NCBI GenBank assembly: GCA_017507285.1
Contig: JAFWBF010000064.1
Location: forward strand, 1 to 17,277
DNA from: Bacteroidales bacterium
GTDB taxonomy: Bacteria > Bacteroidota > Bacteroidia > Bacteroidales > P3
DNA: 17,277 bases
Direction: 5' to 3'
Shown here: piece after piece, positions 1 to 6,250 of the stretch
Layout of the letters: each line of letters opens with the position of its first letter
Numbering within the stretch: the first letter of the stretch is position 1
Notes under the pieces: model-generated
Database searches by the model: none
What the model saw: the letters and a program-made list of their open reading frames with translations, nothing else
Told to the model about the DNA's origin: nothing
Program-made: the position numbers and the translations under genes

Positions 1-2652
1 ACCGAAATGGATTCCCAATCCACCAGGTCTTGAAACTCGCGAATAAAATCCTCGCTCAGCACCTGGTAGCGACTAAGCGACATCCAATTCAATTTGTCTT
101 TTCGCAAACGGATAAACCCCTCGCTCAGCACCTGATATTTTGCTATACGTTCCCAATCCACCATGAAATGGTTTTTGATTATAAACCCCTCGCTCAGCAC
201 CTGAAAATGTGATATTCGTTCCCAATCCACCTTGTTTTTAAACTCCAAAATAAACCCCTCCGACAGCTTTTGAAAAGTAGAAATGAATTTCCAAAAGAGC
301 TTACGTTGAAACTTTCGGATAAAATCTTCGGACAAGGATTGAAAACGCGACACATGTCGCCAATTCAACCTGTCTGAAAACTCAGACATGAAATCCTCCG
401 ACAGCTTCTGGTATTGGCATATAATATCCCAATTCAACACATCGGCAAACTCTCGGATAAAATCTTCGGACAAAGATTGATGAGTAGCCACCAGGTCCCA
501 ATTCATTCGGTCTTGAAAGTCCAGCATCAAATCCTCCGTCAGTGTCTGATGTTTGGCCAAAGTCCACCAAGTCAACTCCTCGCAAAACTCTCTCATAAAA
601 TCCTCCGTCAGTTTCTGATTGATGGAAATGTAAAACCAATTCACCTTGTGCGAAAACTCTCGTATAAACCCCTCGCTCAGCTGCTGATAACGCGAAATGC
701 AATCCCAATCCACCATTTCTTGAAACTGACGAATAAAGTCCTCACTCAGCTGTTGATAGTGCGAGATGAGCCTCCAATCGAGCTTGTCGAAAAATTCGAG
801 TATGAAATCCTCGCTCAGCTTCTGGGTAAACGACACCACAGTCCAATCCACATAATCTTTCACCTCTCGGAGAAAATTTTCGGAAAACTGCATAGAGTGC
901 AATATCGGTTTCCAATAAACCCTATCCCTAAATTCCAACAAAAAATCTTCCGTCAGATTAGGTTGCGTCGACACTTTGTACCAGTTTACATTGTCCTTCA
1001 CCTTTCTTACAAAATCTTCCGAAAAACCGTCTTTTTCAATATAGTAATCCACATCCAGCTTATCCTGAAACTCCACAACCAAGTCGTCCGTAAGGGTAAA
1101 TCTATTTCTGATTATGCTCCACTTCAAACAGTCCTTAAACTCCCTTATCTGCTCTACCGTAAGGGGATAGTACTTTGAAATAAACCTCCAGTCCACCTTA
1201 TCACTAAAGTCTCTCAAATCGTCGACCTTCAAAGAATAATTTTGGGTAATATAACTCCAATCGACATAGTCTTTAAATCTGTTCAAAAATTCCCTTGTGA
1301 CAGGCATTTTTTTTGTTACATAGTCCCAGTCTACATATTCCTCGTACTCTGAAAGGAAATCCATATCGAGGGGGTGATTCTCCATAATAAAGCTCCAGTC
1401 GAGGAAGTCTCTAAGGTTGCTTATACACTCGGGTGTAAGAGGTATTTTTTTGGTTATGGATTTCCAATTCATATAGGCGTTAAACCTCATTGCTGCCTCG
1501 TAGGTAATATCATATTTGGCAGGAGAAATCAAATTCCAGTCTATAACATCTTTCACCCTCTCAATAAAATCCCATGGAGCGGGCTCGGGACTGCGCTGCA
1601 AAATAGAGTTTACGTTCAGTTTGTCCTGAAAATCTGCTACAAAATCCCACGAAAGTTCTTGTTTTTTCATAACAGCATCCCACTGCATATATTGATGATA
1701 CTCTCGCATAAACTCTTCTGTAAGCCGTATAGATCGGCATACATACAGCCAGTCCACTTTGTCTTTCAGCCTTCCAATGAAGTCCAACGATACCGTTCTC
1801 GAACGTATTATGTAGTTTATATCCAGCCTATCCTGCATCTCCACCATAAAATCCTCGGTAAAGGTTCTGTTTTCCTGCAAAAAATCCCAATCCATCACCT
1901 CGGCATACTCTCGCATAAAGTCTTCGGACAGCTCTTTGTGGCGTGCCACACTGGCCCACGACACATAGTCCTTAAACTCCAATATGATTTCCTCGCTAAG
2001 GGGCATATTTCTGCTCAGGTGTATCCAATCGGCCTTATCTTTAACCTTTCTGACAAAGTCCCACGATACGGGTCTGGTACGCACTATATATTTAATATCC
2101 ATCCTGTTCTGAAAATCCACCATAAAATCATCGGACAAGTTTTTGTATCGTCCCACAAATGTCCAATCCACCTTGTCTTGAAAATCCCTTATCAAATCTT
2201 CGGAAAGTTCCTGATACCGGGACAACATTTTCCAATCCACTTTATCATGAAATTTGCGGATAAAGGAGTCCGACATCTTTTGATACCTACAGGCGTCAGG
2301 CCAGTTGAGTTTGGAGCTATAATGGGTCATAAACTCTTCCGACAAAGTCTGGTACCTACACACCAACGGCCAGTTCAACCTATCGAAATATTTGTGCATC
2401 AAGTCTTCGGACAGTGTTTGATATTGGCACAAATCCGACCAGTTAAATCTATCGATAAAATCCCTAATCAATTCTTCCGACAATTTTCTGGTTCTGCACA
2501 TTTTTTTCAAATCTACATAATCCAAAAATTCACGAATATTTTCTTCGGTAAATTTTTTATCGGCAGAGATAATTTTCCAATTCAAGTATTTGGCATACCT
2601 ACGCATAAAAGCCGGCGTAATATCGTCTCGTGCAGATTCATAATTCCAATCT
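1..2652 (-). repeat. Tandem coding repeat, 69-bp period, 39 anchors
   Basis: Plus-strand CCA triplets (Trp codons of the minus-strand gene) recur every 69 bases, for example at 15, 84, 153, 222, 291, 360, 429, 498, 567, 636 and 705. The phase holds to 2646 except for intervals of 75 (1536-1611) and 72 (1464-1536) bases. Units toward the left edge are closest to consensus; those near the start codon are more diverged. The units are protein repeats rather than DNA repeats, because nucleotide identity between neighbours is only partial. Confidence 0.9.
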
Positions 2653-2765
2653 ACTTGCAGGCAAATCCGACGGTTCGAAAGCTTAACATCAGAATCATCT
2701 TTTTTTTCGTCTTCTGCTTCTTTATTATTTATATCTTCAATATTGTCCAATTCTTCATCTTTCAT
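1..2765 (-). CDS. Giant 23-residue tandem-repeat protein, 3' end beyond the window
   Basis: One frame is open from ATG at 2765 to the left edge (921 codons, no stop); I translated every line to check this. TGA TAG lies in frame just upstream of the ATG. Residues 1-36 are rich in Asp, Glu and Lys. After that the protein is a tandem repeat with an anchor every 23 residues: 39 anchors between residues 40 and 917, of which 34 are Trp and 5 are Ile, Val or Leu. The typical unit reads K-V-D-W-x-x-I-S, then R-Y-Q-x, then L-S-E-D-F-I-R-E-F. Two units are longer (25 and 24 residues, between anchors at 1611, 1536 and 1464). There is no signal peptide or membrane segment, so it is probably cytoplasmic. 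The regular helical-looking unit suggests a solenoid for protein binding; that is inference. From memory, similar repeats occur in uncharacterised proteins of bacteria and giant viruses. I know no function. The gene is incomplete at its 3' end. Confidence 0.88.
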   Translation of the reverse strand, partial: MKDEELDNIEDINNKEAEDEKKDDSDVKLSNRRICLQVDWNYESARDDITPAFMRRYAKYLNWKIISADKKFTEENIREFLDYVDLKKMCRTRKLSEELIRDFIDRFNWSDLCQYQTLSEDLMHKYFDRLNWPLVCRYQTLSEEFMTHYSSKLNWPDACRYQKMSDSFIRKFHDKVDWKMLSRYQELSEDLIRDFQDKVDWTFVGRYKNLSDDFMVDFQNRMDIKYIVRTRPVSWDFVRKVKDKADWIHLSRNMPLSEEIILEFKDYVSWASVARHKELSEDFMREYAEVMDWDFLQENRTFTEDFMVEMQDRLDINYIIRSRTVSLDFIGRLKDKVDWLYVCRSIRLTEEFMREYHQYMQWDAVMKKQELSWDFVADFQDKLNVNSILQRSPEPAPWDFIERVKDVIDWNLISPAKYDITYEAAMRFNAYMNWKSITKKIPLTPECISNLRDFLDWSFIMENHPLDMDFLSEYEEYVDWDYVTKKMPVTREFLNRFKDYVDWSYITQNYSLKVDDLRDFSDKVDWRFISKYYPLTVEQIREFKDCLKWSIIRNRFTLTDDLVVEFQDKLDVDYYIEKDGFSEDFVRKVKDNVNWYKVSTQPNLTEDFLLEFRDRVYWKPILHSMQFSENFLREVKDYVDWTVVSFTQKLSEDFILEFFDKLDWRLISHYQQLSEDFIRQFQEMVDWDCISRYQQLSEGFIREFSHKVNWFYISINQKLTEDFMREFCEELTWWTLAKHQTLTEDLMLDFQDRMNWDLVATHQSLSEDFIREFADVLNWDIICQYQKLSEDFMSEFSDRLNWRHVSRFQSLSEDFIRKFQRKLFWKFISTFQKLSEGFILEFKNKVDWERISHFQVLSEGFIIKNHFMVDWERIAKYQVLSEGFIRLRKDKLNWMSLSRYQVLSEDFIREFQDLVDWESIS

Positions 2766-2830
2766 ATCCAAAAGGTATTGGTATAAGTACTATCATATAC
2801 TGATTATTTTCAATTGTCTGAAAAAATATG

Positions 2831-2862
2831 CAAAGATACTGATTATTTCGTTTCCAAACAAA
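2831..2862 (-). promoter_or_regulatory. Bacteroidota-type promoter of the repeat-protein gene
   Basis: On the minus strand TTTG (2862-2859), a 20-base spacer and TATCTTTG (2838-2831) match the Bacteroidota primary sigma consensus TTTG, 19-21 bases, TAnnTTTG. The -7 box ends 65 bases before the ATG at 2765, giving a leader of roughly 60 bases. This supports the minus-strand reading frame as the expressed one. Confidence 0.7.
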
Positions 2863-3075
2863 TTTATTTCGGACATTTTTTTTCAGGCAATCCGAGAGAA
2901 GTAAGCCAAACCGTTTTTTTTGACGTTTTTTTTTGAGGGGGGCATGTGTGTTTTCCGAAAGTTTTTTTGAGTCTGCCTGCACCGTTCGAGTCCCCAAAAA
3001 AATCATTTTCAAAAAAAACTTTTTTGGCCTGCCGCTTGTTTTATGTATCCAAACCATTTTCAAAAAAAAGATAAA

Positions 3076-3081
3076 AAGGAG
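3076..3081 (+). promoter_or_regulatory. Shine-Dalgarno sequence of the ferritin-like gene
   Basis: AAGGAG lies 8 bases before the ATG at 3090 and decides this start. Strong Shine-Dalgarno sequences are uncommon in Bacteroidota, where most genes rely on an A-rich leader. Confidence 0.65.
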
Positions 3082-3089
3082 AAGAGAAT

Positions 3090-3593
3090 ATGAACCGAGA
3101 CCAGAGTATAATATTGCTAAACCAGTCCGTTGCCGATGAGCTTCAAAGCATTCATCAATATTTAAACTTTCATTTATACTGCCAAAGATACGGCTATGAC
3201 ATGCTTGCCAATATGTTTGACCGGATTGCCATTGTTGAGATAAAGCACCTGGAACTGCTTGCCGACCGCATTTCGTTTTTGGGAGGCAAGATAGACCTTC
3301 GTCTTCCCAACAATATCCAACACTGTACCACGGCCAAAGCAATGGTGGCCATGGCAACAGAGATGGAAACGCTGTCGGGCAAATGTTATAGGCGCAGAGC
3401 GTTGGCCATGATAGAAAATTCGGACTTTGTATCGCAAAAGCTATTCGAAGAATTGGCTCTTCAAGAAATGGAACATGGCAAAGTTTTCTACTCCAAAATA
3501 AGGAGCCTCAACGATCTTTCGGCCACAGTGCCCTGCATTGCTCCTTCGCAGTTTTTGCGAAAAAAGATTCTTGAAAAAGAATATTGCTTGTAA
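3090..3593 (+). CDS. Bacterioferritin-like diiron protein
   Basis: A 167-residue four-helix-bundle protein of the bacterioferritin/ferritin-like family, expected to oxidise Fe(II) and possibly store iron in the cytoplasm. The ligand pattern is visible: E17 in A-D-E-L, E50-x-x-H53, E93, and E126-x-x-H129. In E. coli Bfr the residue between the central Glu and Lys-His is Met52, which ligates the inter-subunit heme. Here that position is Ile51 (E-I-K-H), so heme is probably not bound in the classical way. Length is close to the usual ~158 residues, with a C-terminal extension of about ten residues ending in Lys/Glu-rich sequence. The gene stands alone, diverging from the repeat-protein gene and converging on the ATPase gene, whose stop is about 50 bases away. 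It could instead act as an iron/peroxide detoxifying ferritin without a large core. The family assignment is firm; substrate and heme content are inference. Confidence 0.85.
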   Translation: MNRDQSIILLNQSVADELQSIHQYLNFHLYCQRYGYDMLANMFDRIAIVEIKHLELLADRISFLGGKIDLRLPNNIQHCTTAKAMVAMATEMETLSGKCYRRRALAMIENSDFVSQKLFEELALQEMEHGKVFYSKIRSLNDLSATVPCIAPSQFLRKKILEKEYCL

Positions 3594-3644
3594 TAAAAGC
3601 TAACGATATTGTGGTTTTCTTCCGCCTTGGTGTAATACTTTTCT

Positions 3645-4193
3645 TCATTGTGTTACGCCAATGGCGGAAAGATTTTCGTTTATCATCTCGCAAAGGTATT
3701 TGATTATCGAATATTCGTTGATAGACATACCGTCGAGAGCTTCGCTTACCTCGGCGGTATCAAAAGTGTATTGCCCACTGTCGGTTACATGTTTGTACAC
3801 AAAATGTATATCCTCGTGCTGAGCGGCCAACATCACCACCGTCCCGGCAATATCGCCCAAAGGAGGACGGTCCCAATGATTGTGTTCAAACCAAAAATTC
3901 AGTTCTGTACCCTTGCCCAAAGTACTTTTGATGTCCATTCCTCCACCGGCATTTTCGGTGTTCATCTTTATAAGTGGTAGCCCAAGACCCACCTTGCGAG
4001 TAGTGCGGGTGGTGGTATAGGGATCTGTAACTCTGGCCAGAAAGTCGGCACTCATACCCTTGCCATCATCAGTGATAGTAAAAGCATAGCGGTTGGCCGA
4101 AAGGCTTTCGCATATCGTCAGTTCTATTTTCGAAGCCCCTGCCGACACCGAATTTTCCATCAAATCCAATACATGCAACGATAGTTCTTTCAT
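3645..4193 (-). CDS. Stand-alone histidine-kinase-type ATPase (HATPase_c) of a hydrogenase-type regulatory cassette
   Basis: A 182-residue protein built around a GHKL ATP-binding fold. The N box is L-M-E-N-S (E13, N14), the G1 box D42-D-G-K-G-M47, and the G2 box G69-L-G-L72. The segment T-D-P-Y-T-T-T-R-T-T-R (56-66) forms the ATP lid. There is no sensor, HAMP or phospho-acceptor His domain, so it cannot be a normal sensor kinase. Residues 110-182 form a further domain I do not recognise. Proteins starting M-K-E-L-S-L-H-x-L-D are, to my knowledge, commonly encoded beside PHP and DRTGG proteins and NuoE/NuoF/[FeFe]-hydrogenase genes in anaerobes. Here it is last in the cassette, 29 bases behind the PHP gene, and ends facing the ferritin-like gene. 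Its partner and role are unknown; an anti-sigma-like or switch role is inference. Confidence 0.82.
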   Translation of the reverse strand: MKELSLHVLDLMENSVSAGASKIELTICESLSANRYAFTITDDGKGMSADFLARVTDPYTTTRTTRKVGLGLPLIKMNTENAGGGMDIKSTLGKGTELNFWFEHNHWDRPPLGDIAGTVVMLAAQHEDIHFVYKHVTDSGQYTFDTAEVSEALDGMSINEYSIIKYLCEMINENLSAIGVTQ

Positions 4194-4222
4194 AAAAAAA
4201 ATTATTGATTAAAAAACGAAAT

Positions 4223-4969
4223 TTATACTCCATCTATATACCTACCATCTTCGCCCCTGAGGGTTTTACGAAACTCGGAAAACGATGGTGCATACATGTG
4301 CAAGACCGAATAGCTCTCGCCCACAGCGTCTATCTGATGAGCATCCGAACTTTTAAGGAATGCAAACCTTTTGAGGTAGGCGTTCTTTTTGAGAAAAGCC
4401 TCCTTGGTGGTATGCCTTGAGAGCTCCAGAGCATCGGCCCTAAGGTCGGGAGGCACAAAACCCAACTGGCTGGTCAAACTGGTAGACGGCTTATTTACAT
4501 GTGCCGGCACAAAAAGACCTCCTATACCATGCACCACATCATACAGACCATCCAAATCCACATCCAACGCATTGATAAGCAAATATGGCTCCTCACCCAC
4601 TATCTCCTCGTTGGCATCCACTATAAGCTGGTAGCCAAAGCGGTCTTCATTGTTGGCTATCTTTGGCAGATGGGTCTCCAAAAAGTGCTGAAACTCTGTC
4701 CGCTGCCCATCGTCCTCAAAAAAGGCAAGCACATGAGCCTCCTCCTTGGTGGTAACCTCTGCAGCAGCAAGCACCACAAGCCCATATTGCCGCCCCAGCT
4801 CCTGAGTAACAGCCACCTGTCGGGTACTGTTATGGTCGGCAATAGCAATAATGTCCAAACCCCGTTCCTTGGCTTTGAGAACTATATTGATAGGGCTCAT
4901 CTCCAAATCGCCACATGGCGAAAGAACAGTATGGATATGCAAATCGGCTTTATAACACCGGAGGTCCAT
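4223..4969 (-). CDS. PHP-domain metal-dependent phosphoesterase (TrpH/YciV-like)
   Basis: A 248-residue single-domain PHP protein. The metal-binding motifs appear in order: H11-I-H13, A44-D45-H46-N, E71, H79, H157 in P-A-H-V-N, and D209-A-H211. These are the residues expected for a trinuclear metal phosphoesterase, and none is missing. Related TrpH/YciV proteins hydrolyse 3',5'-nucleotide bisphosphates or short RNA 5' ends; the substrate of this branch is not known to me. It lies 6 bases behind the DRTGG gene and 29 bases ahead of the ATPase gene, so the three are almost certainly co-transcribed. Residues 85-150 form an insert, D/E-rich in part, between the E71/H79 metal sites and H157, typical of the hydrogenase-cluster subtype. 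Confidence 0.85.
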   Translation of the reverse strand: MDLRCYKADLHIHTVLSPCGDLEMSPINIVLKAKERGLDIIAIADHNSTRQVAVTQELGRQYGLVVLAAAEVTTKEEAHVLAFFEDDGQRTEFQHFLETHLPKIANNEDRFGYQLIVDANEEIVGEEPYLLINALDVDLDGLYDVVHGIGGLFVPAHVNKPSTSLTSQLGFVPPDLRADALELSRHTTKEAFLKKNAYLKRFAFLKSSDAHQIDAVGESYSVLHMYAPSFSEFRKTLRGEDGRYIDGV

Positions 4970-4975
4970 AGCTTT

Positions 4976-5308
4976 TTAGACTATAAGGTTATATATCTTA
5001 CCTACCACCTCGAAGGTTTCCATAGTGGTGGAAAGGATAGGTATAGCCTCGGCATCACTCTGAGCCATAGTTTCGGCCGACGGCATAAGACCTTTTACCA
5101 GCACCACACACGCCAACTCTTTGAGCGACGATATGGCCATCACATTCTTATGGGTTTGAAGTGTTACCCACACATTGTCGGCATCGGCATTGCCCATCAC
5201 ATCACTAAGCAAATCCGAAACATAACAGCCGTCTATTTCACGTCCCAAACCTTCGGAACCCGACACAACTTTTAAATTCAATTTATTTACCAATTCTTGT
5301 ACTGTCAT
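4976..5308 (-). CDS. DRTGG-domain protein, first gene of the cassette
   Basis: A 110-residue protein covering little more than a DRTGG domain: a short N-terminal helix (V-Q-E-L-V-N-K-L), the strand E-I-D-G-C-Y-V-S-D-L-L-S-D-V-M, and a core ending in E-V-V-G-K-I-Y. DRTGG domains also occur beside CBS domains and in phosphotransacetylase N-termini, where they are thought to bind ligands; no catalytic residues are visible. The protein is probably cytoplasmic and regulatory. The ATG at 5308 was chosen because upstream sequence is AT-rich intergenic DNA with a promoter-like box about 50 bases before it. Together with the PHP and ATPase genes it forms the regulatory part often seen with NADH-dependent [FeFe] hydrogenases. 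Confidence 0.78.
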   Translation of the reverse strand: MTVQELVNKLNLKVVSGSEGLGREIDGCYVSDLLSDVMGNADADNVWVTLQTHKNVMAISSLKELACVVLVKGLMPSAETMAQSDAEAIPILSTTMETFEVVGKIYNLIV

Positions 5309-5360
5309 AGCATTCTGTTTTACAAGTTATTACTCCTTAATATAGAATTTATTCATATCA

Positions 5361-5393
5361 CAAAAATACTAATTTTAATGATATAAAAACAAT
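5361..5393 (-). promoter_or_regulatory. Promoter candidate for the DRTGG-PHP-ATPase operon
   Basis: On the minus strand TATTTTTG (5368-5361) matches TAnnTTTG exactly. ATTG (5393-5390) sits 21 bases upstream, one mismatch from TTTG. The -7 box ends 52 bases before the ATG at 5308. Confidence 0.5.
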
Positions 5394-5411
5394 AAAAAAG
5401 TATTTTTTGTG

Positions 5412-5419
5412 TAAATTTG
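5412..5419 (+). promoter_or_regulatory. Promoter -7 box candidate for pdxJ
   Basis: TAAATTTG is an exact TAnnTTTG match, 45 bases before the pdxJ ATG. I found no TTTG at the expected 19-21 bases upstream, so the call rests on the -7 box alone. With the leftward box at 5361-5368 it makes a compact divergent promoter region. Confidence 0.45.
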
Positions 5420-5464
5420 CAGAGTTATTTTTAGAACATAAATATCATAAAACACTATATAACA

Positions 5465-6181
5465 ATGACTAAACTAAGTATAAATATAAATAAAGTTGCT
5501 ACAATTCGCAATGCACGTGGTGGCAACATTCCAAATGTGCTACAATTTGCTTTGGACTGCGAACGCTTCGGAGCCCAAGGCATAACGGTTCATCCTCGTC
5601 CGGACGAACGCCACATACGCTACCAAGATGTGCGAGAACTAAAACCGGTGCTTACGACCGAATTTAATATTGAAGGCAACCCCATAGACTCGTTTACCAA
5701 GCTGGTCAAAGAGGTAAAACCCGCACAAGTAACCCTTGTACCGGATGCCGAAAATGTACTTACCTCCAATGCCGGTTGGGACACTATAACCCATTTTTCG
5801 TTTCTCAAAGACAAGGTGGCCGAATTTAAAGAAGAGGGTATAAGAGTATCAATATTCATCGATGCCGACGACCTACGCCGCATAGAGAAAGCCAAAGAGA
5901 TAGGCACCGACCGCATAGAACTCTACACCGAATCGTATGCTTCAGACTATGCCAAAGGTCGAGAAGCAGCAATAAAAAAGTTTGTGCGTGCCGCCCAATA
6001 TGCCCACGAATTGGGACTTGGCATAAATGCCGGCCACGACCTTAGCCTCGAAAACCTGGCCTACTTCCACAAGCAGATTCCATTTCTCGACGAAGTATCT
6101 ATAGGTCATGCTCTAATAAGCGATGCTCTATACCTTGGTATAGAAAACACCATTCAGATGTACCTAAACCAGCTACGATAA
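5465..6181 (+). CDS. pdxJ: Pyridoxine 5'-phosphate synthase
   Basis: A 238-residue PdxJ TIM-barrel enzyme. It condenses 3-amino-2-oxopropyl phosphate with 1-deoxy-D-xylulose 5-phosphate to give pyridoxine 5'-phosphate, the last ring-closing step of DXP-dependent vitamin B6 synthesis in the cytoplasm. Signature segments are present end to end: L-S-I-N-I-N-K-V-A-T-I-R-N near the N-terminus, G-I-T-V-H43-P-R45-P-D-E-R-H50, F-N-I-E70-G-N-P, V-T-L-V-P-D, Y-T-E-S-Y-A, N-A-G-H191-D-L, and S-I-G-H-A-L-I. These include the His/Glu/His set expected for catalysis and the phosphate-binding glycines. Length matches the family (about 240). It is monocistronic: divergent from the DRTGG gene and ending just before a strong terminator. 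No other B6 gene is in view. Confidence 0.96.
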   Translation: MTKLSININKVATIRNARGGNIPNVLQFALDCERFGAQGITVHPRPDERHIRYQDVRELKPVLTTEFNIEGNPIDSFTKLVKEVKPAQVTLVPDAENVLTSNAGWDTITHFSFLKDKVAEFKEEGIRVSIFIDADDLRRIEKAKEIGTDRIELYTESYASDYAKGREAAIKKFVRAAQYAHELGLGINAGHDLSLENLAYFHKQIPFLDEVSIGHALISDALYLGIENTIQMYLNQLR

Positions 6182-6204
6182 TATAACACTAAAAAACAAA
6201 ACAG

Positions 6205-6239
6205 CCTTGTTACTGCCACCGCAATAACAAGGTTTTTTT
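6205..6239 (+). terminator. Hairpin terminator, probably bidirectional, between pdxJ and the hexosaminidase gene
   Basis: CCTTGTTA (6205-6212) and TAACAAGG (6225-6232) form a perfect 8-bp stem with a 12-base loop, followed by seven T (6233-6239). On the other strand the stem is followed by a T-rich stretch (the complement of 6191-6203), so it can also stop the convergent gene that ends at 6251. Confidence 0.85.
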
Positions 6240-6250
6240 AATGTGCGAGC

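Larger units (their letters stand above)
2766..3089. other. Homopolymer-rich intergenic region between divergent genes
   Basis: This gap holds the repeat-gene promoter (2831-2862) and then, from about 2877 to 3070, many runs of seven to nine A or T. The 15-mer CATTTTCAAAAAAAA occurs twice, at 3004-3018 and 3055-3069. CCAAAAAA near 2995 faces TTTTTTGG ending at 3027 and could pair. I found no exact TAnnTTTG box for the rightward ferritin-like gene and no credible small gene. Confidence 0.5.

Noticed and set aside
414..1178. Plus-strand frame of 254 codons with a repetitive product
   Set aside because: It is the exact antisense of the minus-strand 23-residue repeat gene. Its apparent repeats mirror those units, and it is broken before the next plus-strand frame while the minus frame stays open throughout.
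1..2760. Regular spacing reminiscent of a CRISPR or satellite array
   Set aside because: The 69-base period is a multiple of three, units are only partly similar at DNA level, there are no identical direct repeats with unique spacers, and the array is coding throughout.
1374..2786. Plus-strand frame of 470 codons with a repetitive product
   Set aside because: Also antisense to the repeat gene. The minus strand has the promoter at 2831-2862, a continuous 921-codon frame and a coherent Trp-anchored repeat.
2755..3357. Minus-strand frame of 200 codons
   Set aside because: It runs antisense through the ferritin-like gene and the homopolymer-rich spacer, with low-complexity Lys/Phe sequence from the A/T runs.
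3629..3659. Possible hairpin between the convergent ferritin-like and ATPase genes
   Set aside because: The 7-bp stem GGTGTAA/TTACGCC needs a G-U pair, overlaps the end of the ATPase coding sequence and lacks a T run on either strand.
4499..5275. Plus-strand frame of 258 codons
   Set aside because: It is antisense to the PHP and DRTGG genes, both of which have clear family motifs.
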